A stretch of 64,000 bases of DNA from an uncultured Oscillospiraceae bacterium (GTDB lineage: Bacteria > Bacillota > Clostridia > Oscillospirales > Ruminococcaceae): the NCBI GenBank assembly GCA_934448295.1, contig CAKSEY010000003.1, positions 186,001 through 250,000 on the forward strand. The letters run 5' to 3'. Made by a program: the position numbers and the translations under genes. This document shows, piece by piece, positions 8,258-16,683 of this stretch (position 1 is its first letter; each line of letters begins with the position of its first letter). Under the pieces are notes generated by a model. The model did no database searches. It was not told the origin of the DNA and saw only the letters and a list, made by a program, of their open reading frames with translations.

Positions 8258-11200
8258 TTACGCTAAACCAACAATTCTTTTCAGAATTGCCGCAGCGTCC
8301 ATAGCGTTGACCTTGCCGTCGCCGTTAAAGTCTGCCATAAGCGGGTTCTTGCCCGGTTCAATCTCCACGATGTCCTTAAGTATTGCGCTTGCGTCCTTTG
8401 CGTTCATAATGCCGTCGTTATCCATATCGCCGAGTCTGTCGCTGAATTCGCAGAGCATTACTACATACTCGCCCTTATCAACGACATCGGGCAGGATAAC
8501 CTTGCCGTCCTCGCCGAGCTTTGCACAAGTTACGAACGCCAGCTTGCCGTCAACAGACTTATATAGGTTCGCGAACTTGCCTGCGTGAGAAGTCTTGAAT
8601 GCGATTTCAAGGTCAGTCGGAATATTCGTATTGTTCGTGGAGAACTGATAACCGGATATTCCGCGCAGAACGTCGGTTTTCAGCTTGCTTGTTGCTATGA
8701 TTGACAGGTCTGCCGCCGCAGGAGCGGTGATTTCCGCGCCGTCTGTTTTCCAGCTCTTTACGCTGTCAACAACGAATGTAACTTTAAGCTGCCTGTCATC
8801 AATTGCCTTGATTACCTCAACGGGAACTGTGGTGTTGCCGTTAAGCTGGATTGTCACCTCTGTGCCGTTTGTGAGCTTTCCGAGGTCTGCCGCAACATCA
8901 CTCCAGCTCTTTGCAGAACCGCTGATAGAGGGGTTGGTTGTTGTCGGGGTAGTGGGTCTGTATCCACCTCCGCCTCCACCGCCGCCGGAGGACTTCTTGG
9001 TGTAGGTAGCTGTTACAACTGTACTATCTGTCATACCATCCTTAACTGCAATAGCCTTGATAGTGGTTGTTGTTGTAATAGTAAATGCACCGTTATAGAG
9101 TGTGCTTGCTGTTGTAGGCTCTGTGCCGTCAGTAGTGTAGTAAATCTTTGCACCAGCGGTTGCACAAGAAATAGTTACCTTCTGTGAAGATGTGAATGTT
9201 GTTCCGCTTGCGGGAGTGAATGTAGGAGCTGCAACAACTTCCTTTTCACTTACTGTCAGAGTACCCTTAACATAGCTGAATGTGTAATTATCGCTTGTAT
9301 CAGCACCCGAAACAATGATGTCGTAAGTGCCTGCTGTGTTGCTGTCTGCCGCATTGCAGGAGATTGTCACATCAATCGGGAGAGTTTCGCCATTTACAAG
9401 ACCTGCCACATCATAAGCATAAGTCGGGAGAGCCTCGCCAACCTTGATTGTGTAGCTCTTTGCGGTTACTGTTACTGCTGCCTTGTTGATTACGAACTTG
9501 TATGTGCCGAGTACGCCGTCCCACTCAAAATTCTCGTTGTTCAGAGTAATCGTGATAGGATATTCACCAGCGTTGGTCTGAACACCGCCCTCGACGGTGT
9601 AATCATCGGTAGATGTAACACCGTAGGTCTGCGCCTTGCCGTTGTAGGTGTATTCAGTAGCGTCCGCCGCAGGAACAGCTACCTTTTTCTTGTTTACGGT
9701 TACAGAGATAGTCTTTGTAGCCTCTGCGTAATCGGCAGTTTCGGCAGCTGTGATAGTTACTGTTGCTGTGCCAGCCTTGAGAACTGTTATTGTTCCGTCT
9801 GCTGCTATACTGATAACATCAGAAGTAGTAGAATAGGAAATAGCACCATCACCGCTTGTTGTTGCCGCAATCTTCTTTCCGGTTTCGCCGTAAGTGAAGG
9901 TTACGTCAGCCGCTGTGATTGTCTGAATTTCCTTTTCGGTAATGGTAAGAGTTCCGTTTACATAAGCGAATGTGTAGTTTGTGCTGTTCGCCGCACCCGA
10001 TACTGTAATTGTGTGTTTTCCTGCTGTGTTGCTGTCTGCTGCATTGCAGGAGATTGTCACATCAATCGGGAGAGTTTCGCCGTTTACAAGACCTGCCACA
10101 TCGTAAGCATAAGTCGGGAGAGCCTCGCCAACCTTGATTGTGTAGCTCTTTGCGGTTACTGTTACTGCTGCCTTGTTGATTACGAACTTGTATGTGCCGA
10201 GTACGCCGTCCCACTCAAAATTCTCGTTGTTCAGAGTAATCGTGATAGGATATTCACCAGCGTTGGTCTGAACACCGCCCTCGACGGTGTAATCATCGGT
10301 AGATGTAACGCCGTAGGTCTGTGCTGTGCCTGTGTAGGTGTACTCGGTTGTATCCGCTGTGGGAACAGCTACCTTTTTCTTGTTTACGGTAACTGTAACT
10401 GTCTTTGTTGCCTTTGCGAAGTCAAAGGTTTCTGCCGCTGTAATTTCAACTGTTGCCGTACCTGCTTTCAGAGCTGTTATTGTTCCGTCAGCAGCTACGC
10501 TGATAACATCATCGCCGCTTGCAACTGCGTAGGTAATCGCTCCGTCACCGCTTGTCGTTGCGCCTATCTTCTTGCCTGTGTCGCCGTAGGACAGCGTGAC
10601 ATCGTTGGCGGTGATTGTCTGAGCATTCTTCGCAATGATTGTCAGATTGCCGTTTACATAATTCAGCTCATAATTCTTGGTGTTTTCCGCGCCGCTTACA
10701 ACGATTGTATAATTGCCGATAGCCGAGGGAATAACGGCGTTTCTATATCCGATAGTGACATTCGCTCCGATACTTTCAAGCGTGTCAGTTCCCATCAAGC
10801 CATCGGTTTCGTATTCAAGGCTTTCAGGGAGCGGGTTGCCGAATTTCACCGTGTAGTTTTTCGCCGTTACGGTGACACTTGCCTTACCAATAGACCAAAT
10901 AACATTTGATATTGTACCTGTGCAGTTACCTTTACCTGTGATTGTAGCTGTATAGTTGCCCGCATTTGTCTGTGCGGTAACTGTTACATCATAATCATCG
11001 GCAGTAAGTGTTGTATTGCCAAGTGTTACTGTGAATGTAGGTGTCTGTGCTGTTCCGTCATAAGTAAGTGTGCCATTCTGAACGGCTGTTGCTTCAGAAA
11101 TATCAAGATAGATTTTCTCGACTTTCACAGGCTCACTGGCATAGTCTGTTTCCTTTTCCTCGTTTACATCCTCTGCAACAATATAGATATGATAATCCGT

Positions 11201-12190
11201 TCCGGCTATCTTTCCGGATAAGGAATCCGGAAGAGTAAAGCTTCCTGTTCCACTTGTGGAAAAACTATCTACATTTAATCTCTGATAATCTAAAACAGTT
11301 GCTCCATTGGTATTGCCTGCGGTGTATTCCTTATCCAGAACCAGCACGGCAACCTGTGTAGCATTCGCACTGTTCGTTCCACTGATACTGTATGGAACGG
11401 TTACTGTCTTACCATTTCTTGTTACATCTCCACTTGCCGCAATGGTCATGTCACCATCTAACAGTGTCAGCTTATACTCTGCGCCTGTCTCCCCGGCAGT
11501 TCCCGAGATGACAGATGAGAAGAGGACAGATGACAGATTCAAATTCAAAGCGGGACTCACACCAGCGTCATAGCGGCTGACATAGTCGCTGCTGATGGAG
11601 CCGCCGTCGTGGACACAGCCGACGTAGGTATCATCATTACCGTAGGCAGACCGGAGCCACCAATAGGCAGCAGAGCTGCCTGTCTTCTTACGGTTTTCGC
11701 AATTTCTATCCGTCATGCTATATCCGTATGCTCCGTTGGACACATCTTCTGCATCCAGCAAAAAGATTTGTTCTCCGGTTAATGCCACATAATTTGCAAA
11801 AGTACTTTGTATCCAGCTTGTCACATTGACTCCCGTTGCACTATCCGTTGTCAATGCGTGGCTATTCACGTTGCTTGCGGCGATAGCATTCTTTTCGGCA
11901 GTGGTAAACACTCCCGCTTTATTCAAAAAGCCATCCCCATTGAGACTTGTATAAATCGGACTATCTTTCCATACATTGCTATATGGTTCTTCCCCATCAA
12001 ACGGCGTATAGTACAAAATACTGTCACAATCAAGGAGCATGGTCTGTGTCGTTCCATCTGCACTGAAATCTGTTGTACTTGCATCCAGTACACGATATTT
12101 TACCGGACTACCATTATAATTTCCATAGTACACATAGCTTCCCTTCCATGCATCGGTATCATTTGCCGGTGCAGTCGGGTCAACTATCAC
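8258..12190 (-). CDS. Large secreted repeat protein with C-terminal dockerin (body, frameshifted from its signal peptide)
   Basis: This 1310-codon frame encodes several parts in order. A DUF6273-like N-terminal domain (residues about 10-225, YYWLRSAYGNDD-like region) comes first. Alternating MBG/YDG-type and BIG_2-type immunoglobulin-like repeats fill residues about 360-1000. A chitobiase-type Fn3-like domain follows (IYYTTDGTEPTTAS), then a glycine run, and finally a type I dockerin with two calcium loops (DMDNDGIMNAKDAS and DFNGDGKVNAMDAA). Dockerins bind cohesins, so the intact protein would attach to a scaffoldin at the cell surface. The signal peptide is in another frame at 12187-12360. 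Adding one base to the A-run (T-run on the plus strand) near 12215 would restore one gene from 12360 to 8258. Confidence 0.85.
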   Translation of the reverse strand: MIVDPTAPANDTDAWKGSYVYYGNYNGSPVKYRVLDASTTDFSADGTTQTMLLDCDSILYYTPFDGEEPYSNVWKDSPIYTSLNGDGFLNKAGVFTTAEKNAIAASNVNSHALTTDSATGVNVTSWIQSTFANYVALTGEQIFLLDAEDVSNGAYGYSMTDRNCENRKKTGSSAAYWWLRSAYGNDDTYVGCVHDGGSISSDYVSRYDAGVSPALNLNLSSVLFSSVISGTAGETGAEYKLTLLDGDMTIAASGDVTRNGKTVTVPYSISGTNSANATQVAVLVLDKEYTAGNTNGATVLDYQRLNVDSFSTSGTGSFTLPDSLSGKIAGTDYHIYIVAEDVNEEKETDYASEPVKVEKIYLDISEATAVQNGTLTYDGTAQTPTFTVTLGNTTLTADDYDVTVTAQTNAGNYTATITGKGNCTGTISNVIWSIGKASVTVTAKNYTVKFGNPLPESLEYETDGLMGTDTLESIGANVTIGYRNAVIPSAIGNYTIVVSGAENTKNYELNYVNGNLTIIAKNAQTITANDVTLSYGDTGKKIGATTSGDGAITYAVASGDDVISVAADGTITALKAGTATVEITAAETFDFAKATKTVTVTVNKKKVAVPTADTTEYTYTGTAQTYGVTSTDDYTVEGGVQTNAGEYPITITLNNENFEWDGVLGTYKFVINKAAVTVTAKSYTIKVGEALPTYAYDVAGLVNGETLPIDVTISCNAADSNTAGKHTITVSGAANSTNYTFAYVNGTLTITEKEIQTITAADVTFTYGETGKKIAATTSGDGAISYSTTSDVISIAADGTITVLKAGTATVTITAAETADYAEATKTISVTVNKKKVAVPAADATEYTYNGKAQTYGVTSTDDYTVEGGVQTNAGEYPITITLNNENFEWDGVLGTYKFVINKAAVTVTAKSYTIKVGEALPTYAYDVAGLVNGETLPIDVTISCNAADSNTAGTYDIIVSGADTSDNYTFSYVKGTLTVSEKEVVAAPTFTPASGTTFTSSQKVTISCATAGAKIYYTTDGTEPTTASTLYNGAFTITTTTTIKAIAVKDGMTDSTVVTATYTKKSSGGGGGGGGYRPTTPTTTNPSISGSAKSWSDVAADLGKLTNGTEVTIQLNGNTTVPVEVIKAIDDRQLKVTFVVDSVKSWKTDGAEITAPAAADLSIIATSKLKTDVLRGISGYQFSTNNTNIPTDLEIAFKTSHAGKFANLYKSVDGKLAFVTCAKLGEDGKVILPDVVDKGEYVVMLCEFSDRLGDMDNDGIMNAKDASAILKDIVEIEPGKNPLMADFNGDGKVNAMDAAAILKRIVGLA
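9329..9640 (-). repeat. Direct repeat unit 1 inside the dockerin protein gene
   Basis: About 310 bp nearly identical to 10019-10330, at a period of 690 bp. The unit encodes the end of a BIG_2-type domain, the segment VEGGVQTNAGEYPI and the following MBG-type domain with VGEALPTYAYDVAG. Confidence 0.8.
10019..10330 (-). repeat. Direct repeat unit 2 inside the dockerin protein gene
   Basis: This is the partner of the unit at 9329-9640. The near identity at DNA level suggests recent duplication or gene conversion. Recombination between the two would delete or add one 690-bp, 230-residue block in frame. Confidence 0.8.
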
Positions 12191-12360
12191 ACTTGTACCA
12201 AGTCCTGCGATGGTTTAGCATTAACGTCATAAGTAGTTGTTTCCGCACTTACGGTAATACCTAAACCAAGCTCGCTGAACGGTATGCCCGTCATAAGCGA
12301 GAGAGCCATTGCCATAGCCGTAAAGACGGATAAGGCTTTCTTAAAGAATTTGTTTTTCAT
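12187..12360 (-). pseudogene. Signal-peptide 5' fragment of the dockerin protein
   Basis: ATG 12360 follows GGAGGAACTT and encodes MKNKFFKKALSVFTAMAMAL... with cleavage near SAE. The frame then closes at 12187 (...NAKPSQDLVQV). In the neighbouring frame the sequence continues as TIAGLGTSVIVDPTAP, the expected continuation of this type of protein. One missing base in the AAA of the GCTAAACC context explains the break. It may be a real mutation, a phase-variable tract or a sequencing error. Confidence 0.7.
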
Positions 12361-12500
12361 AAGTTCCTCCTTTGATGTATGTAAAACAAAATCTATATAA
12401 ACAAAAAACACTTTATAAAGCCTATTAAAAATAGACCTTAAAGGCGTTATGTGCTATTATAATACAAGCCGAAAAGGACAGAGTTATCCCTGTCTGTCGC

Positions 12501-12529
12501 AGTATAGCACAGGCTCATCGGCTTGTCAA
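12501..12529 (-). promoter_or_regulatory. Promoter of the dockerin protein gene
   Basis: On the minus strand TTGACA (12529-12524) and TATACT (12506-12501) are 17 bases apart. They lie about 140 bases upstream of the start codon, leaving a long leader. Bases 12530-12672 hold nothing else I can support. Confidence 0.65.
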
Positions 12530-12672
12530 CCCCTTTCCGAGAAAATAATGAAACTTATTCATAGAAAATTATACCATAATTTTGTGCAGATTGCAAGATA
12601 TATTTTATATATAGTACGAAAAACCTTTGTACAAATTGTATAGGCAAAATTAGTAAAACAGCACAAATAATA

Positions 12673-13224
12673 TTATTCATTCTCAATACGGTTGGAAGAA
12701 GAAAAGCCTTGTTCTCTTAAAGCTCCCTTCATCGACACTCTTGTGGATAACCCACGATTTTCGCTGTGTGCAATCGGAACGAAATCAATGTGTAAGTGCG
12801 GAGTTGCCTCATCGAGGTGCATAACCGCATTGAACACTTTTAGGTTTGGATTGCGTTTTTCAAATCCCCGCATATACTTGTCAAGCATTTGTTTTGCCGT
12901 TTCCCAATTATCAGAGCCTACGCCGCAGTCTTTCATATCCCCGAACTGAACAACTATCTCATTGAACAGCTTTTCCTGTTTTCCTTTTAGGATATGTTCA
13001 TAGTAATCGGAAATCATTCTGTCCTTTCGGGTTTGCCGAGCATTGTAACTTGCAAGAGCTTGTCCGAACAGCTCGTGTTTGATATTGTCAATATCATTGA
13101 TAAGGTTATCACCCTTCATCAGCGTAAGCAGAAACCCACTATTTTGGGCTTTAGTATTTGCGCTCTGATAAAGCGTAAGTGTTACCGGACTAGCCAAAAC
13201 GCCGACAGAATAATTCTCTTGCAA
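12673..13224 (-). pseudogene. Truncated Mob/Pre (MobV-type) relaxase
   Basis: A 183-codon fragment of a plasmid mobilisation relaxase. The signature histidine motif HLDEATPHLHIDFVPI is intact, as is the upstream YYEHILKGKQEKLFNEIVVQFGD. The N-terminal part (MQENYSVGVLASP...) does not resemble a normal Mob/Pre start. The protein stops after ALREQGF, where family members continue for another 200 residues or more. It is therefore probably a non-functional remnant, left by an older mobilisable element next to the present one. Confidence 0.75.
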
Positions 13225-13306
13225 GAAAAACTATTCAATCGGCGTTGATGTTCATAATGATATATCATCGCTCAAGTGCAGATGTTAGCTGCTTGGGTAT
13301 AGAGCT

Positions 13307-13549
13307 TTATTCGCTATCATTCAGATTTCTCTCTACTACTGCCATTATCTCATTCAAGCGGTTTTCGCCTATGCCCTTGATTTGCCCTATCTCAGCTCTA
13401 AGTTGGTCAAGGTCAACCGCAGTTTCGGAATAGCGTTCTTCAGCCTCTTTATAAATTTCAGCGATGAACTGTTCCATCTGTTCACGATTGAACGCCTTTA
13501 TCTTCTTATAGGTGTCACGGCTCAAAGAGAGTATTTCCTGTTCTGCCAT
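13307..13549 (-). CDS. Small helical protein
   Basis: This 80-residue, highly charged helical protein (MAEQEILSLSRDTYKKIKAF...) starts behind AAAGGAATATC. The segment IGQIKGIGENRLNEIM resembles a helix-hairpin-helix DNA-binding turn. It has its own promoter upstream at 13594-13621. It sits beside the truncated relaxase and probably belonged to the same older element. Family not recognised. Confidence 0.6.
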   Translation of the reverse strand: MAEQEILSLSRDTYKKIKAFNREQMEQFIAEIYKEAEERYSETAVDLDQLRAEIGQIKGIGENRLNEIMAVVERNLNDSE

Positions 13550-13593
13550 AGTGATATTCCTTTCTTTTCGGTAATTCGGTAAAAGCTATTTAT

Positions 13594-13621
13594 ATTATAT
13601 CACAAATCAGAAAAATTGCAA
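13594..13621 (-). promoter_or_regulatory. Promoter of the 80-residue helical protein
   Basis: On the minus strand TTGCAA (13621-13616) and TATAAT (13599-13594) are 16 bases apart, 45 bases upstream of the start codon. Confidence 0.55.
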
Positions 13622-13636
13622 CAGAACAAGCGATTT

Positions 13637-14938
13637 TTATCCCGTTGGATTGCAGTTTTTGCAAGGTACATACCCTTGTGCTATCGCTCCGGCATAATCG
13701 TCCGTGTATGACTTGTTCTTCTCTTTCATTTGGTCAACAGAGGGGCAACTTGGGTAATGTATCTTTTGGGTGTTGGTGTTCAGCACATAGGTTACGCTTG
13801 TCGGTTCTTCCTGTGGTTCGGTCACTTGCGTGGTGGTAGTTGTAACAGGCAGTGTGTATTCGACGGGAGCGTTATTGACGGTGATGTCTTTGCCGTCCGA
13901 ACGGAATACAATAGTACCTTGAATATCCGTTCTGTACACATTGATGTTGCGGTCATAAAGCCGCTTAAGAACAGCCTCGTCCGGGTGTCCGTAGGAGTTG
14001 TACAAGCCACAGCTTATCACGGCATAGGTCGGCTCGACTTTTTTAAGGAAATTCTTCGTTGATGATGTGTCCGAGCCGTGGTGTCCGACTTTAAGAACAT
14101 CACACTTGATGTTAGTCCAAATACCGTCCTCCTCGGCTTTCTCTGCGTCGCCTGTGAAAAGAAATTTGTTCTCGCCGTATGTGAGCTTAATGACAACAGA
14201 ATTGTTGTTGCTGTCATCTGCAAGCGCTTTCGGCGCAACTACCTCAACAAGCAATTTGGGTTCGCTTACTATGACCGTTCCTGCCATTACCTCATGCACG
14301 GCAGCTCCGTTGTTCTCTACTGCGGTAAGCATATCGTCAAAGGTCTGGGTGGGGTTTACATACGATGTCATGTAAAAATTCTTGGTAGGGAAAGCGTTAA
14401 GTACGTCTACCATGCCGCCTATATGGTCGGTATGTGGGTGTGTCGCTACGACATAGTCCAGCGTGTCGTAGCCTTGATTAAATATGTAGGCTACCACACT
14501 ATCGCCGTACTCGCGCTCTCCTGCGTCAATTAGCATGGTTTCGCCGTTTGGCAGCTCGATAAATGTGCTGTCGCCTTGCCCGACATCGATAAAGTGGACT
14601 ATCAGCTCTTGATATTCAACGAGCGTTCCTGCGGCTATCTCGATTGTTGTAGTGGTGGTTGAGGTCGTTGTTGCTGGGGTGGTTGCCGGTGCGGGTGGTT
14701 CGGCAGAGATGATGTCTGGTTCCGGTTCTTGTGTGGGTTCTGAAGATATGCCTTGCGTAGGTTCAGTAATTTCGGACGAGGTGCTTGCTGTATGTTCTTC
14801 GATGTTTTCATCATCTCTGAAAGAAGATATTGTAGTCGCTGCTGTCGTTGTGCTTTCTTGTTCAGAAACATTGGAGCGGTCTGTGCAGCCGGTTATAAAT
14901 AATAATGCCAGTAAAATAGCTGGAAAATGTTGTTTCAT
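13637..14938 (-). CDS. Lipoprotein with metallo-beta-lactamase fold (ComEC/Rec2 C-terminal type)
   Basis: This 433-residue protein has a lipobox (LLFITGC, cysteine 18), then a Ser/Thr/Pro/Glu-rich linker to residue about 105. The MBL hydrolase domain carries the metal motif THPHTDHIGG, followed by LFTGDAE and VGHHGSDTSST. This is the domain found at the C-terminus of ComEC and in secreted nucleases. A C-terminal module (VLNTNTQKIHYPSCPS...GYVPCKNCNP) has the Cys-x2-Cys form of Ada-like metal-binding tails. It probably acts outside the membrane on nucleic acid or a phosphoester. It is followed by no partner gene and is transcribed divergently from the XRE regulator. Confidence 0.85.
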   Translation of the reverse strand: MKQHFPAILLALLFITGCTDRSNVSEQESTTTAATTISSFRDDENIEEHTASTSSEITEPTQGISSEPTQEPEPDIISAEPPAPATTPATTTSTTTTTIEIAAGTLVEYQELIVHFIDVGQGDSTFIELPNGETMLIDAGEREYGDSVVAYIFNQGYDTLDYVVATHPHTDHIGGMVDVLNAFPTKNFYMTSYVNPTQTFDDMLTAVENNGAAVHEVMAGTVIVSEPKLLVEVVAPKALADDSNNNSVVIKLTYGENKFLFTGDAEKAEEDGIWTNIKCDVLKVGHHGSDTSSTKNFLKKVEPTYAVISCGLYNSYGHPDEAVLKRLYDRNINVYRTDIQGTIVFRSDGKDITVNNAPVEYTLPVTTTTTQVTEPQEEPTSVTYVLNTNTQKIHYPSCPSVDQMKEKNKSYTDDYAGAIAQGYVPCKNCNPTG

Positions 14939-15141
14939 GGTGTACCTCTTTTCGTCTTATACCAATATATGTACTAATACTATCACACTTTACACCTTAC
15001 TATCAATGGTAATTTTACACAAATCTACACCTAAATAATACTATTATCTACACCTCTATTTACATTATATTCTTTTGGGCTATATACTATAATATAAGTG
15101 TAGACAAGATTAGGTATAATGGTCATGCAGAGGTGCTGGAT

Positions 15142-15450
15142 ATGAATGTTGGAAACAAGCTGCGATTTATAAGGGAAACCAAGAAAATCTCAATATACAA
15201 GCTTTCAAAAGACACAGGTATCTCACAAAACCATATCAGCAGTATTGAGCTGGGGAAACGGCAGCCTACTGTCGAAACACTCTCACGGCTTATTGAACCT
15301 TTAGGAATAACGCTCGCAGAATTGTTTAATGAGAGCGATGAGGTTATGTTTCCTACACAGGAAGAAAGAATGCTTTTGGAAAATTTCAGGTGTTTGCCAA
15401 AGGATAAAGCCGCCGCTCTGCTGAATTTAAGTGAGCTGCTCCGGCAGTAA
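15142..15450 (+). CDS. XRE-family transcriptional regulator
   Basis: This 102-residue protein starts at ATG 15142 behind AGAGGTG. The N-terminal lambda-repressor-like helix-turn-helix spans residues 4-60 (KLRFIRETKKISIYKLSKDT, SQNHISSIELGKRQPTVETL). The C-terminal part is a short helical tail (EERMLLENFRCLPKDKAAAL). It is divergent from the MBL lipoprotein gene and lies just outside the minus-strand transfer block. It may control the element or the lipoprotein; no operator was found. Confidence 0.85.
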   Translation: MNVGNKLRFIRETKKISIYKLSKDTGISQNHISSIELGKRQPTVETLSRLIEPLGITLAELFNESDEVMFPTQEERMLLENFRCLPKDKAAALLNLSELLRQ

Positions 15451-15486
15451 TTTGTAGGAGGACGCTCCTATCCGAATAACAAAAAC

Positions 15487-15522
15487 ACCCTGCGTCGCCG
15501 GCAAGCACCGACAACGCAGGGT
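15487..15522. terminator. Bidirectional terminator between the XRE gene and the transfer block
   Basis: ACCCTGCGT and ACGCAGGGT form a 9-bp stem with T-rich or A-rich flanks on both sides. It serves the converging XRE gene and the last gene of the minus-strand block. Confidence 0.7.
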
Positions 15523-15526
15523 ATCT

Positions 15527-16666
15527 TTATTCAGCAATGGTAGTATCTCTGTAACCGCCAAATTCCTTATCGAAAAGGCTCTCAAAGTCCTCGGAGGAAA
15601 AGTCCTCGGCGGCATAAGGCAGGCAGATTATATCCGAAAAATTCTGCTCCGCCAGTACCTTTCCTATCGCGGAACACCCCTCGTCCTCAATCTCTATACT
15701 GCGGTCAAGGACGGAGCTGTCGGCAAACGGAACAAGCACCTTATAATTTATCTGCGGCAGCATACTCTGCGCTGCGTATGTCATCCAAATCTCGCTCCAT
15801 GACACACCGCCGACAAGGTATATCAAATCAAAACCCACAAGCTGACTCGCTGTTTCTTCGCGTATCGCTCCGAAATCATGTATGATAACATTTACCTCCG
15901 CGGGAGCAGCGCCTTTCTTATAGAACGAAATTCCGTTTGTGTAGATGTGGTCGCCGTCGTTCACGCCGTTGTACATATCGCAGAGCATATCAAGCTGAAG
16001 GTCGCTTGCGTTGGAGCCGGCAGAATTACAGATAGCTGCCGTCGCCTTGTGCTTTACGAAATAATCCGCTATATGAATAGCGGTAGCCGTTGTTCCTATG
16101 CGCGGCTGTGCGCCGATCACTGCTATTTTCAGTTTTGCATTTGCGAATGTGGGCTTGGCAGCTTCCTTTTCACGGAGAGCCTGCTCATATCGTGCCTCTG
16201 CCGCCGGGTCATAGCCGCGCCGGTATCTCCTCCATTTCTTGTGGGATAAACCGTCCTCGCTTAGACATTCAGCAAGGTCGTTCATCATCAGCTTGATGTT
16301 TTCTTCAATATTCTTTTCATCGTATCTCGCCACAATGTTGGTTATACCGATACCGACAAGACCGTCAAGCAAATCGTCACCCGCGTAATGCTCTGCGGCA
16401 TAGACAACGATACGCGCGTCCGTCTGAAACTGCGCCGCTTTCATACAGTTGAGAAATTCTTTGCTATCAACGCAAAGAGCCGTATCAAAAATATAAACGT
16501 CGTGAAAGCGCATATTGCGGAGATCGGAATTAACAACGTCCTGCAAATCTGTCGGACCGGAGAATGTGATTTTGGTAGGCTTAATGCCGCGTTCCTTGCA
16601 ATAGCGGTCAATAATGCCTGCGTTCTTGGTTATCGAAAAAAGAATAGGGTTTGTGATTTCCGGCAT
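15527..16666 (-). CDS. CpaE/MinD-like ATPase with degenerate P-loop
   Basis: This 379-residue protein starts at ATG 16666 behind GAAAGGA. The N-terminal 140 residues resemble a receiver-like domain as in CpaE/TadZ (VYIFDTALCVDSKEFLN, RIVVYAAEHYAGDDLL). The C-terminal part is MinD-like, with VIGAQPRIGTTATAIHIADY at the place of Walker A and VIIHDFGAIREETASQL at Walker B. The P-loop lacks the usual lysines (GAQPRIGTT), so ATP hydrolysis is doubtful. CpaE-type proteins place Tad pili at the cell pole. It is the last gene of the transfer operon, next to the relaxase, so it may position the transfer site. Confidence 0.65.
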   Translation of the reverse strand: MPEITNPILFSITKNAGIIDRYCKERGIKPTKITFSGPTDLQDVVNSDLRNMRFHDVYIFDTALCVDSKEFLNCMKAAQFQTDARIVVYAAEHYAGDDLLDGLVGIGITNIVARYDEKNIEENIKLMMNDLAECLSEDGLSHKKWRRYRRGYDPAAEARYEQALREKEAAKPTFANAKLKIAVIGAQPRIGTTATAIHIADYFVKHKATAAICNSAGSNASDLQLDMLCDMYNGVNDGDHIYTNGISFYKKGAAPAEVNVIIHDFGAIREETASQLVGFDLIYLVGGVSWSEIWMTYAAQSMLPQINYKVLVPFADSSVLDRSIEIEDEGCSAIGKVLAEQNFSDIICLPYAAEDFSSEDFESLFDKEFGGYRDTTIAE

Positions 16667-16683
16667 AGTATCAAGTCCTTTCA

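Noticed and set aside
10013..10909. A 298-codon plus-strand frame rich in Cys and Val
   Set aside because: It lies entirely antisense to the repeat region of the dockerin protein, with no ribosome binding site. Its composition is explained by the repeats on the other strand.
13081..13105. Match of the IS66 left end (ATATTGACAATATC) inside the truncated relaxase gene
   Set aside because: The bases encode a segment (NDIDNIKHE) expected in this relaxase family, and the motif is self-complementary. The rest of the IS66 end is absent, so chance is likely.
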